Part shown: in pieces, positions 53,982 through 62,906 of the stretch | Layout: the number at the start of each line of letters is the position of its first letter | Position numbering within the stretch: the first letter of the stretch is position 1 | Source: Rubidibacter lacunae KORDI 51-2 | GTDB taxonomy: Bacteria; Cyanobacteriota; Cyanobacteriia; Cyanobacteriales; Rubidibacteraceae | Direction of reading: 5' to 3' | DNA length: 64,000 bases | Assembly (NCBI RefSeq): GCF_000473895.1 | Contig: NZ_ASSJ01000001.1 | Location: 89,557 to 153,556, forward strand | Translations under genes and position numbers: made by a program | Notes under the pieces: model-generated | The model's input: the letters and a program-made list of their open reading frames with translations, nothing else | Told to the model about the DNA's origin: nothing | Database searches by the model: none

Positions 53982-56276
53982 TTAGGAAATGAACGTGCGG
54001 CTGCCGGCAACGTCGTCGGCGCTGGCGTTAGCGAAGAGGCTATGGGCATTCGTAAAGGAGGACCCTGCTGAGTCGGCGAGATCCGTAACGGCGAACAGAT
54101 CGTCGGCGCTATCGAGGATACCGTTGAAGTTGAGATCCCAGAAGGACTCAAAATCGCCTAACGTCCCAGCAACCGTGATAACAGGTGTGTTCGGGTCGAA
54201 GACCATCCTGTCTACACCTGGCTCGAAGTCGGAGATAAAGGCAAAGTCGTTATTGCCACCCCCAACGTAGAAGGGACCGCTGGTGGCGTCGCCAAGGATG
54301 AATCGGTCGGGGCCGGAACCCCCGGTTAGCAAGTCAATCTCACCTTGGCCGGGGTTACTGCCGGCGGGACCGAAGTCGATGTTAAAGTTGCCCGTCACCG
54401 GATCGCTCTCGAGCGTGCCCTCAACACCAGTAAGGAAATCCAAAGCAGAGGAGCTAGACCCTTCACCGAAGAGAGCGTCATCCCCAGCACCTCCAATGAG
54501 GATGTTGGTCCCGTTGTCACCCCTAATAACGTCGTCGTTTTGAGTACCGACGACATCCACAAAGTTCTGGGTATTGAATTGCAAAGAGTTACCGCCCGGC
54601 AGGTTATCGATGGTAACATTGCCCACCCTCAGGTCGATATTGAAGGAACCCGTGTTTAGACCGACGCCTGGAATCGGAGTACCGTCGATGATATTGAACT
54701 GACCGTTGGTCCCGATGATGGATTCAACACTGGGATCGAAGAGGTCGCCATTCTCGCCAAAGATTTGGTCGGTACCGAAGTCGCCGAAGTTCTTGAGGAT
54801 GCTTCCTCCGTTTTGGATGGTCAGCAGTCCGAGACCGGCAGTGCTGTAGTCGAGGACGTCAGCACCCGCAGAGCCGTTGTAGGTATCGTTGCCATCGCTG
54901 CCGAAGAAGACGTTGTCTCGGTCGTTGCCGACGATGGTGTCGTCGTTTTGAGTGCCGATGACATTGTCGAAGTTGACAACTTCAAACACCAGGTCTGTTC
55001 CGAGGACGTCGTTTAGGATTAAGGAGTTTGCGCCTAAATCGATATCGAAAGAGACAGTGTTGTCGAAGCCGGCAGTCGTCGCGCCATTGATGGTGTTGGT
55101 TTCGGTCGCATCGCCAACAAGGCGATCGATGCTGACAACCAAGCTGGTAGGAGGGCTATCAAAATCAAACCTGTCCACACCGCCAATGCCTTTGGTAATC
55201 GTGCCGAGGCTGTTTAGAGTAACGCCGCCAACGTTAGCACCGGTGTAGTCGATGGTATTAAAGCCGCCGCCGCCGCTGAAGCTGTCAGAACCCTTACTGC
55301 CAAAAAAGGTGTTGTCCTTGCTGCTGCCAATGATGATGTCGTCGTTTTTGGTGCCGCGAACGTCAACGAAGTTGACAACTTCAAACGCCTGGTCAATACC
55401 TGGGACGACATTCTTAATGACTAAGGAGTTTGCACCCAGGTCGATCTTGAAAGAGCCGGTGTTGCCAAAACCGCCAACCTCGGAGCCGTCGATGATGTTG
55501 TTGAGATCCTGACCGCCGACAATGCGCTCGATGCTGGGGGTTAATTGACCGAAGCCGAGGCCAACAATTTGGTCGGTGCCAATAACGTTGCCTTCGGCGT
55601 CGATTTTGTTGATGAGACCCAGGTTTTCTAGGGAGATGGTCAAGCCCAGGTCGCTGTAGTCGACGGTGTCGATTGCGTTGTCGGGTAGGGTCGTCCCGCC
55701 TAGTGAGCCGCCATTGAAGGTGTCGTTGCCGAGGCTGCCGAAGAAGGTGTTGCTCTGCTCGTCACCGGTAATCGTGTCGTCGTTCTGGGTACCAACGACA
55801 TTGGTGAAGTTCTGGACGGTGAAGCTCAGAGGACCACCTGGGCTGCCACTGATAATCAAGGAATTATTGGCGAGGTTAACGTTGAAGGAGCCAGTGTTAT
55901 TGAAGCCTTCAACAGGGGAGCCATCGATGGTGTTAACGATCCCGGCGCCGATCGCGCCGATAATGACTTCAACCGACTGTATGCGGTCGACACCGCCACT
56001 TGCCTTGGTGATTTTTCCTAGGGCATTCAGCGTGATGGATTCACCTAATGCGGAATAATCAACGGTGTCGACACCGGAACCACCATCGATTGTATTGTTG
56101 CCGGTGCGATCGCCGATTAGTATTGTGTCATCGCCAGACTGAGCCAATACCGTGTCGTCAAAGCCATCATTGCTCAAAAAGATTGTGTCGTCACCCCCCC
56201 GAGCGACGATAAAGTCTACATCAAACGGATTGTCGAACAAGAAATCGTCGCCACACGTACCAGAAATAAAGGTCAC
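53982..56276 (-). CDS. RTX/calcium-binding repeat protein B (tandem copy 2)
   Basis: About 764 residues, a close paralogue of protein A from the N-terminus (TFISGTCGDDFLFDNPFDVD) through the RTX-like repeats to the EF-hand-like DLNFNGILDSADD. It has small insertions and deletions, for example DFDSPPTSLVVSIDRLVG where A has DGGASGLSPSIERIVG. The GTG at 56276 is chosen: AGGAGAAGG lies just upstream, and the corresponding codon in copy A is also GTG. Upstream of that codon the two frames diverge. Both genes share direction, terminator and promoter regions, so they are complete duplicate units. The protein is likely secreted and calcium-binding, role unknown. Confidence 0.78.
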   Translation of the reverse strand: MTFISGTCGDDFLFDNPFDVDFIVARGGDDTIFLSNDGFDDTVLAQSGDDTILIGDRTGNNTIDGGSGVDTVDYSALGESITLNALGKITKASGGVDRIQSVEVIIGAIGAGIVNTIDGSPVEGFNNTGSFNVNLANNSLIISGSPGGPLSFTVQNFTNVVGTQNDDTITGDEQSNTFFGSLGNDTFNGGSLGGTTLPDNAIDTVDYSDLGLTISLENLGLINKIDAEGNVIGTDQIVGLGFGQLTPSIERIVGGQDLNNIIDGSEVGGFGNTGSFKIDLGANSLVIKNVVPGIDQAFEVVNFVDVRGTKNDDIIIGSSKDNTFFGSKGSDSFSGGGGFNTIDYTGANVGGVTLNSLGTITKGIGGVDRFDFDSPPTSLVVSIDRLVGDATETNTINGATTAGFDNTVSFDIDLGANSLILNDVLGTDLVFEVVNFDNVIGTQNDDTIVGNDRDNVFFGSDGNDTYNGSAGADVLDYSTAGLGLLTIQNGGSILKNFGDFGTDQIFGENGDLFDPSVESIIGTNGQFNIIDGTPIPGVGLNTGSFNIDLRVGNVTIDNLPGGNSLQFNTQNFVDVVGTQNDDVIRGDNGTNILIGGAGDDALFGEGSSSSALDFLTGVEGTLESDPVTGNFNIDFGPAGSNPGQGEIDLLTGGSGPDRFILGDATSGPFYVGGGNNDFAFISDFEPGVDRMVFDPNTPVITVAGTLGDFESFWDLNFNGILDSADDLFAVTDLADSAGSSFTNAHSLFANASADDVAGSRTFIS

Positions 56277-56883
56277 GCCACCTTCTCCTATGTAGGTTGA
56301 ATTACACGCCCGTACCCGAGTGCGCGTGCAAGGAAACGACACTTCAACACAAATGAAATGAAATGCCATCCACGATCGCAAGCGGATTCGGTTTCAACAA
56401 AGGGAGGACTTTTGCTAGTCGATCGACCGACAAAACAGTCCTTATCGGGAACCCACAGTGTTTGTAGGCCCCTGATATCAACAGCTTGCCCCAACATCAA
56501 GGTCGAGCTATGATACGGTGATAGGGGTCACTAATCAGCCTTAGATAAACCAATCAAAGGCCGTTGGCGATTTCCTTAATTGCACGCATCTATACCGCGA
56601 TCGTACTCATCTGGCTTCCTAGTTCCAACGGGTACGTTCGCGGGAAGCAAAAGTGCCTCCGGATGAACTGTAGGAAGTTTTTTCTTCCTTCAGTTCACCT
56701 GAAGTCTATAGCAGTTCTTGTGTCGAGACAAGCAGAATATGCCTTGATGCAAGCTAAGAATTGTTTCAAAGCTTATCTTTTTATTAAAATTGCAAAATAT
56801 CGCGAGTAATGTAAATCCTTTTATGCAACCTGTTTGCGATCTGTTATCGGCGAGGTAGTAGACGGTACTTCGAGAGGCGCATT
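56277..56883. other. Upstream region of RTX gene B
   Basis: It parallels 53057-53615 and holds the hairpin at 56664-56697 and the presumed promoter. No gene is seen. Confidence 0.5.
56664..56697. repeat. Conserved hairpin upstream of RTX gene B
   Basis: The arms TGAACTG/CAGTTCA, a TA/TT internal loop, then GGAAG/CTTCC around a TTTTTT loop form a long stem. It is in the same place as the hairpin of copy A but with different bases, and both arms have changed together. Confidence 0.65.
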
Positions 56884-57090
56884 ATGCTCCGACGCAGCAA
56901 AGAAACGACAAAAGCCGGCCAACTGCTCGACGAACGGCTGTAGAACTACTCTGGTTCCGAGTAGATTTTCGGGGAGTGAAGTCTGCTGAAGCAATTTACC
57001 TCACGGCTAGTGGAACGGACACTCCAGGGTGAGTTGAACTACCTACTGCAGGAGAACGGGCAGCCAGCCCCAACCCTCCTCCCAACTTGA
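56884..57090 (+). pseudogene. IS256-type transposase N-terminus, relic B
   Basis: One frame with three stop codons reads MLRRSKETTKAGQLLDERL, stop, NYSGSE, stop, IFGE, stop, then SLLKQFTSRLVERTLQGEL and NYLLQENGQPAPTLLPT to a TGA at 57090. This is the N-terminus of an IS256/Mutator-family transposase (GLLKQLT..LVERALEGEL). The catalytic domain is missing. It is the counterpart of relic A. Confidence 0.72.
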
Positions 57091-57173
57091 CCAATAGCTG
57101 CTCGGGAAAACTGTGAAAACTAATCAGGGCAGCTTAAGACCTAAAGGTCTCCAGAGGAGGCAGCACCGATGGC

Positions 57174-58172
57174 CTAGGGGAAGATGAATGCAACGCCGTT
57201 TGACATCATCAGCACCTCGGCGAGTGTCATCGGTCGCTTGGCTGAGCCCATCTTCATCGCTAGCTTCACTCCCTTCTCCAGCAACGGTGCGCTCCCTCGC
57301 AGTTGAGCGCAAACCGCAACCCCGTCACACTCTGTCGCTGCCCGGCTACTAGCTTCTTCACATTCAGATTCTGCTGCCGACGGTAGGCGCTGCATCATCA
57401 CCTCCGTCTGGCATGGTAGCTATTAGATGATGCCAATGAACTGCCTCTGCGCCACTGAAAACAGAGTCCGGATGCTTGGCTTTGCGTCTAGTCCTCGCGG
57501 TCGCCTCTCGGACCCCTTCACCTTGCCGGCCACTTCCAGCCCCAGAGCCATACCTGCCGATACACGACTTGCGGATGCCGAGCTCGCGTCTGGCATTCAA
57601 GGGCGATCGCCCAGAGACTCTGGCTGTAGCAGCGCTCCCCATCGGTGCACAGTCGCACGCAGATCGCCAGAGACGCCCAGTCCCAAAACTCACCCCGCCC
57701 GAGCGAACCACCGTGCTTCGCGCCGACACATCCAACTGCCAATCCAGTAGCGGCTCTCGCGCTCCAGTCAGCTTAACGCCCACCCCGGACTGGGCTAGCC
57801 GCGCGAATGCACCTACCTTGGTGTGTAAGCTTCACCGCCCTCAACCGCGATCTCGGCTGGTTCGGGAACCAGCGGCGACCAAGCCGAACTGTCGTCTGCC
57901 TATCGCTGCCCCCAGAGGATGATGCTGGCAGGCGAGACGGACTCGACGCGCGTGCTGGCGCGAACGCTCAAGTTTTCGGTTCGCATCTTCAGGCTGCGTT
58001 CGACCCATGCGCTGGGCGTGCGCCAGCGCGCCATGGAGGAGCCGGTGCGGTCGTTGAAGCGGCGATCGCAATCGCGGCCCCAGTAGCGTTGGGAAGGACG
58101 ACCGGACTGGCGTGGAGTGGTGCCGGCACGGACGGTCTGGTTGCCTTGGCAGCGGTGGCATGGAACGGACAT
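57174..58172 (-). pseudogene. Broken IS1-type (zinc-ribbon DDE) transposase
   Basis: Several frames join into one transposase read on the minus strand. From ATG 58172: MSVPCHRCQGNQTVRAGTTP, then GRDCDRRFNDRTGSSMARWRTP (zinc ribbon). Later frames give FWDWASLAICVRLCTDGERC with the DGER motif, then SQSLWAIALE and YRQVWLWG, and GLEVAGKVKGSERRPRGLDA. The last frame gives AQLRGSAPLLEKGVKLAMKM and then KRPMTLAEVLMMSNG, ending at 57174. The order matches IS1-like transposases with C-terminal RPHW and P-MTL-E motifs. At least four frameshifts and stops make it dead. Confidence 0.65.
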
Positions 58173-58305
58173 GCGTTCTGAAACGTATGGGTGCCATTCC
58201 AATCTTATCCCTTTTCCCGATGGTGCCAAAACTCGGAGTTGCAGATCGACGCTCAGCCCGTCCGTGCAGTTCTTTGTTACGCTATACCAGAAAAGTTAGG
58301 ATGTT

Positions 58306-59136
58306 TTGAACGTGTTCGACTCGTCTGGGTTTTACGCTGCCGTAAATCCACAGTATCTCCTCATCAATGGCGCGATCGGAATCGGTATTGCTGCAGATGC
58401 AATGATTGCTACTGTTGGAAGATTTCGTCGCTTCGAGCGCGTCAAGGATGCCCTGACTTGGGCAGCGGCGATCGGGCTGACCCATACAGTGTTTCCCACA
58501 ATCGGGTTGATCGGACTGTGGTATGCTGCCAGCTCGTTCCCCTCACTGAAAGCAGTGATTTATGGTATTGGATTCCTCGTGATGATCTGGTTTATTGCCG
58601 AGATGATTCGAGAGGTCGCCGGCTTCGACGATGATGGCACCGAGCTTGAGGACGATTCGGACTTCCTTTACCAATTTCTATCGCGGCACTCAAAATTTTG
58701 GGCCGCTGTCTGGGCCGTTTCTATCGATGCCTTGGTCACGGGTCCTGGTAAGACCGCCGCTACCGCCCAGTGGAGTCAGATCCAAGTTTTGGGTAGTTTC
58801 CCTCTCGTAGGGTTCGTGGTGTTTGGCTTGGTGATGCTTAGCGCATGGCCCGCGATCGCTCTGCGCAGACACTGGCAAGAAAATAAATTCGACAATCCCG
58901 AAGGCTTGGCAAAGTTTACGACAATCGGCTCCTGGGTGGAGCTCGGCATTTTCCTTTACTTTGCTTACTTGGCGGTTTTTGAAACGATCGTCGCGCTGGG
59001 CATTAGCCCCATCATCAACGAGTTTTTGATTGCCGGTGGGTTAAGTATTGTCACCGCTGCGATTCTGATAGCAACACTTTGGGAACGAGTCTGGGGGCAT
59101 CAACTAAAAGAGGCAGAAGAGTTGCTCGAGCGATAA
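58306..59136 (+). CDS. MntP-like membrane protein of two repeated halves
   Basis: This 276-residue protein has about eight helices in two similar halves. Each half has an Asp in a membrane helix: GIGIAADAMIATVGRF (half 1) and VWAVSIDALVTGPGKTA (half 2), the arrangement seen in MntP/LysE-type exporters, where these Asp bind Mn. An acidic cytoplasmic loop (FDDDGTELEDDSDFLYQ) separates them. The start could be TTG 58306 or GTG 58312; AGGA at 58298-58301 gives spacings of 4 and 10, so GTG is slightly favoured. It lies between two transposase relics. It is perhaps a manganese or other cation exporter, but this is distant homology. Confidence 0.6.
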   Translation: MNVFDSSGFYAAVNPQYLLINGAIGIGIAADAMIATVGRFRRFERVKDALTWAAAIGLTHTVFPTIGLIGLWYAASSFPSLKAVIYGIGFLVMIWFIAEMIREVAGFDDDGTELEDDSDFLYQFLSRHSKFWAAVWAVSIDALVTGPGKTAATAQWSQIQVLGSFPLVGFVVFGLVMLSAWPAIALRRHWQENKFDNPEGLAKFTTIGSWVELGIFLYFAYLAVFETIVALGISPIINEFLIAGGLSIVTAAILIATLWERVWGHQLKEAEELLER

Positions 59137-59219
59137 ACTGGAAGCTTTACTTCAAAGCGCGGCTTGGGAACGCGTTTTTCGCGTGCCGAACATGCGGTTC
59201 CGCGATCGTGAATTGGGGT

Positions 59220-60185
59220 TTATTGCGTCAACCACCCCGAGAAAATACCCCAAAACACGAATGCGCCAAACAGCAACCGATACCACACGAACACCCACGC
59301 GTCCTGTTGCTGCAGAAACCGAATCAACCCCGCGATCGCGACATAGGACGACGCAACTGCCGTCACCACAGCGACCAGCAACGGCAGTGCTTCAGCATTG
59401 GCAAAGCCGCTCTCGATTAAGTCCAGCAGTTCGACCAAGCCCGCCAGCGCGATCGCCGGAATCCCCATCAGAAAAGAGAATCGCGCTGCCGTTGCCCGCT
59501 CCAAGCCCAAGAACAATCCGGCTGTGATGGTGGAGCCCGAACGCGACACGCCCGGTATCAGTGCCAAGCACTGTGCCAGTCCCATTAAGATGCCGTCCCG
59601 CGCGTCGAGTTGGTCGTAATCGCGCTGGCGAGTGCCCAACCATTCTGCAACGCCGAGTAACAAACCCATCACCACCGACGCGATCGCGATCGCCGTCAGC
59701 CCTCGGAGCGGCGTGTTGTCTAAATCCGGCACCAGCGCTTTCAAGAGCAACCCGCAAATCACGATTGGCACCGTTCCCATCAAGATTCCGGCCGTCAACC
59801 GCAGCTCCGGGACCTGCCAGTCTCGCGATCGAATGCCATGCCACGTACCGCGCCCGAGTCGGACCAAGTCTCCCCAGAAGTACCACAACACGGCTGCAAC
59901 GCTGCCGAGCTGCACGATTGCCTCATAGGTCACGCCCGGTTTGCCCCAACCCAACGCGATCGGCACAACGTTCATGTGTGCCGTGCTGCTGATCGGCAAG
60001 AACTCCGTCAGTCCTTGCACGAGTCCTAATACGGCTGCCTGCACCCAGTTGTAATTTCCCACGGCAATACTGCCAGTTGCTGGGGCGGCTTCTGGTTGTG
60101 CTGCTACTCCAGCCGCCAGTGCTGTCAACCCACCCAACGCGATCGCTCCGACGAGCCGCACGTATTGTTTGCTGCCTCTTCTCAT
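59220..60185 (-). CDS. uppP: Undecaprenyl-diphosphatase UppP (BacA)
   Basis: This 321-residue membrane enzyme recycles undecaprenyl pyrophosphate for peptidoglycan synthesis. The two active-site motifs are GLVQGLTEFLPISSTAHM near residue 53 and ALIPGVSRSGSTITAG near 215. The N-terminal ~45 residues carry a signal-like helix (LVGAIALGGLTALAAGVAAQ), more than in E. coli UppP but common in cyanobacteria. ATG 60185 is chosen because the frame further upstream (to 60452) lies inside transposase-relic sequence and has no conserved residues. The gene is convergent with the MntP-like gene. Confidence 0.95.
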   Translation of the reverse strand: MRRGSKQYVRLVGAIALGGLTALAAGVAAQPEAAPATGSIAVGNYNWVQAAVLGLVQGLTEFLPISSTAHMNVVPIALGWGKPGVTYEAIVQLGSVAAVLWYFWGDLVRLGRGTWHGIRSRDWQVPELRLTAGILMGTVPIVICGLLLKALVPDLDNTPLRGLTAIAIASVVMGLLLGVAEWLGTRQRDYDQLDARDGILMGLAQCLALIPGVSRSGSTITAGLFLGLERATAARFSFLMGIPAIALAGLVELLDLIESGFANAEALPLLVAVVTAVASSYVAIAGLIRFLQQQDAWVFVWYRLLFGAFVFWGIFSGWLTQ

Positions 60186-60379
60186 AGCTCGCTCGAAACG
60201 TTCTCTAAACTGTCTGGAAACTGTTGGAACACTCGCTGGCTGCAGGTGCGCCTGCCCTGCGCAGCACAGTATACTGCTACAGGTATTTGCGACGATGCGA
60301 TCGCTTATGACAGGTTGCCCCCATTTGGTAAAGACAACCCAACTTCTCAGCATCCTAAACCCATCTCCTAAGCGACCAA

Positions 60380-60757
60380 ATGTTCTTCGTGCAGACCAAT
60401 CTAATTGCCAATCCAGGTGCGGATTTCTTGCTCCAGTCGGCTCAACGTCCAACTCGAGCTTTACTAGCCGAGCAATTACGCTCTAACCTGGGGTAAAGTT
60501 CATCACATTTAACCGAAATCTCCTCTTGGACGTGCAATGCCGTGACCGTGATGGACTGTAATCTGCTAAACGCTGCTCCCGCGGGATGATGCCAGCGGGG
60601 GAGTCGGACTCAACTTGCCCGCAGCGAGAACACCCAGGAGTTTCTCAAGGCTAGGCAGTCGTCCAACACCCTTAGAGAGGCGTCACACCTGCATCGTTCG
60701 TCCTTTCGAAAGCGTCTCCAAACTGCCAGCTTGTCGAAGGTTCTGCGCACTGGTGGC
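60380..60757 (-). pseudogene. Second relic of the same IS1-type transposase
   Basis: On the minus strand, scattered frames give CHQCAEPSTSWQFGDAFERT, NDAGVTPL, and QVESDSPAGIIPREQR. These correspond in order to the zinc-ribbon and RVESVSPASIILWGQR segments of the relic at 57174-58172, and the far end (LDWQLDWSARRTF) corresponds to LDWQLDVSARSTV there. So two copies of one element lie either side of the 58.3-60.2 kb genes. The remains are short and heavily mutated. Confidence 0.5.
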
Positions 60758-60817
60758 ACTAGCGATCGCCAATAGTCCCGATACGCTCTCTACCCGTCTT
60801 GTTCTTTTTACCTTGTC

Positions 60818-61600
60818 ATGGAAACGGTTGCATCAGAGTCTGGTTTACTGGCAGCTGCCTCTGTTCTCGGCAACGGGGTTTGGCAATTGCCCCCCTCGCA
60901 CTTGACGCTACCCCCTCAACAAATCCACATTTGGTGCTTGCCTCTCACAGATGCGGACATTGCAGGATACTGCTCCCTGCTGTCACTTGACGAGCAGCGG
61001 CGTTTAAATCGGTTACACGGGGAAACGTTGCAACGTCGGTTCGCGGTCGGTCGCGGGCGTCTGCGAGTGCTGCTCGGACGCTACCTAGAGCGCGACCCTG
61101 CAGAATTGCAGTTTCAATATGGCAAATACGGTAAACCTGCTTTGCGCTCGTCAACCCCGACCGTACAGTTCAATCTCTCTCATTCAGGGGACTTAGCTCT
61201 TTGTGCTGTCGCTCCGCCAGACTGCCGTGCCTTAGGCATCGACCTGGAGTGTTCTCGACCGCTAGCTGCCGCTGAGTTAGCACGTCAGTTTTTCAGTCCC
61301 CGCGAAGCCGAGGCGATCGCGCTACTGCCACCTGAAGAGGGTCAGCGAGCCTTTTTGCGCATGTGGACGCTGAAAGAAGCTCGTTTGAAGGCGACCGGTG
61401 TGGGGATTTCTGAAGGGCTAGCACAGGTCGAGGTCGATTTGGACCATCCATCGCGCTGCCCGGGCGAGCAAGAGTGGACGATCGGTGAGTTGACGGTTGG
61501 GAATGGGTACTTCGGTGCCTTCGCCGCGATCGGGCACGGGTGGCAGTGCCATTACTTCCAGATGAATTGGACTACAAAAAATAGGGCGATCGGGCTGTAA
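60818..61600 (+). CDS. Sfp-type 4'-phosphopantetheinyl transferase
   Basis: This 260-residue enzyme attaches the CoA phosphopantetheine arm to carrier proteins. The N-terminal half has RRFAVGRGRLRVLLGRYL and KYGKPAL. Then comes FNLSHSGDLALCAV, the Mg-binding GIDLECSRPL and the WTLKEARLKATGVGISEGL catalytic motif. It is of the Sfp/HetI class used for NRPS, PKS and fatty acid carrier proteins. The start is the ATG at 60818; an ATG further in is less likely. The stop is 26 bases from the end of a convergent thioesterase relic. Confidence 0.93.
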   Translation: METVASESGLLAAASVLGNGVWQLPPSHLTLPPQQIHIWCLPLTDADIAGYCSLLSLDEQRRLNRLHGETLQRRFAVGRGRLRVLLGRYLERDPAELQFQYGKYGKPALRSSTPTVQFNLSHSGDLALCAVAPPDCRALGIDLECSRPLAAAELARQFFSPREAEAIALLPPEEGQRAFLRMWTLKEARLKATGVGISEGLAQVEVDLDHPSRCPGEQEWTIGELTVGNGYFGAFAAIGHGWQCHYFQMNWTTKNRAIGL

Positions 61601-61625
61601 GAGCGGAGGAATCCGGGCCCTCGCC

Positions 61626-61997
61626 TTATTCCGATATGCCCACTACGCCCCGAAAGTTGCTCTCGATCCACTTGGACAAGTGCTGAACGCGCGGGTGTTT
61701 GAGCGCTGTCATGTGGTTCTCCGGACCATGCCAGGACAAAAGCTCTGGTGCCCACGAGCGTCATGCCTCAACACTGTTCGCAATTGATTTGGCATTGGTT
61801 GCTACGGGCAGCTTGGACTCGCTCTGCAAAACAAGGCCAGTTCGACCAGGACAAGGGCTTTCCGTTTGATAGTTTGTCCTGAGAGCGTTTCCAAAGGTGC
61901 GAACGACCCCTTGCAGGTCTTCTGCCTTGGAGCGTGCCGGTACAAAACCATGCTGAAGAAGACTCTCATGCAAGCAGCGGATTTGGGCATTGCACAA
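61626..61997 (-). pseudogene. Decayed C-terminal thioesterase of an NRPS/PKS-like protein
   Basis: Two frames join. The first (to 61761) reads CLHESLLQHGFVPARSKAED, LQGVVRTFGNALRTNYQTES, PCPGRTGLVLQSES and NAKSIANSVEA. The second reads WAPELLSWHGPENHMTALKH, PRVQHLSKWIESNFRG to a TAA at 61626-61628. The layout matches the end of type I thioesterase domains, with a catalytic-type His in GPENHMT (family: PGNHxTML) and P-H/R-V-Q-L. The 5' part and the serine nucleophile are gone. It seems to be cut off at 61997 by the IS1 relic. The family is inferred, not certain. Confidence 0.5.
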
Positions 61998-62005
61998 TAG
62001 TAAGG

Positions 62006-62703
62006 ATGAGATGCCCTAAATGCCGATCCCAGCAAATTCGTAAGAACTGCCACCGATGTGGCAAGCAAAACTACCATTGCTAGGACTACGGCCCTAAATT
62101 TGTCGAGTCCTACTCTCAACGTGGTTACCCACCGGAGGTTCGGGAAGAATGCTTGCGGTGATACTTCGAGGGGCAGGGGTTCCGGAGCATAGAACGTTGC
62201 CCTAGGGTCAGCCAAAACACCGTCATCCATTGAGTTCGTTTGAGTGCACAGGAGCTCCCCCAGCTCCCCATTGACGAGAATCAGGCTCCTGAGACTTGGG
62301 AGGTCGATGAACTACAAACCTTCACGGGGCAAAGAAAAAAATGGATATGGACGGTGGTTGACCATAAACGGCCTGGCATCCTTACCTGCATGGTTGGCGA
62401 CCGCAGCAGCCAGTCCTTTGAGATGCTCTGGAGCGCGTGCAAGGGTGGGCTGGTTTCTGGTGGGTGAGCGATGGCTACCCGGTGTAACCAAAGTTTATTG
62501 ATGCGACAGAGCACCTGATGAGTAAAACGCATATGACCCGAGTGGAGGGAGAGAATACAAGGCTGGGGCATTACCTAGTCAGACTGAAGCGCAAGACTCT
62601 TTGCTATTCCAAATCTGAAGAGATGCTGACGCAATCGGTTAGGCTCCTGAGGCATTATTTGGATTACCGGACAGTGCCAACTCCAAGGTCAGTCATCTCT
62701 TAA
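62006..62703 (+). pseudogene. Broken IS1-family transposase (InsA/InsB type)
   Basis: Frames join into a full IS1-type transposase. From ATG 62006: MRCPKCRSQQIRKNCHRCGK, QNYHC, stop, then RGYPPEVREECLR, stop and GFRSIERCPRVSQNTVI. Next: PETWEVDELQTFTGQRKKWI, WTVVDHKRPGILTCMVGDRS with the DDE residues. Then SKTHMTRVEGENTRLGHYLV and RLKRKTLCYSKSEEMLTQSV, ending TAA 62703. The zinc ribbon, DELETF-type and MTRVEGENTR-type motifs make this unmistakably IS1. At least three stops and several shifts are present. Confidence 0.85.
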
Positions 62704-62906
62704 GTGTGCATCGCCTGTTTTTCGTTAGTTAGGGAGTTCAATCCTGAAAGCTCTAATAGGGAAGCTCTCAATGCGGCCGTCCTCGATCTACCCTGCGAGC
62801 GGACGAACAGCACTCGCAGCCCGGCTGAAAAGGTTGAATATCGTTAAGTCTGGCCGAGAGTCCGGCAGCAATGCGCTAGTCTCGTGAAATTGCGTTGGAG
62901 ATGGCA
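62704..62906. other. Region before the methyltransferase gene
   Basis: Nothing recognised apart from the GGAG ribosome binding site at 62897-62900 for the next gene. Confidence 0.3.
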
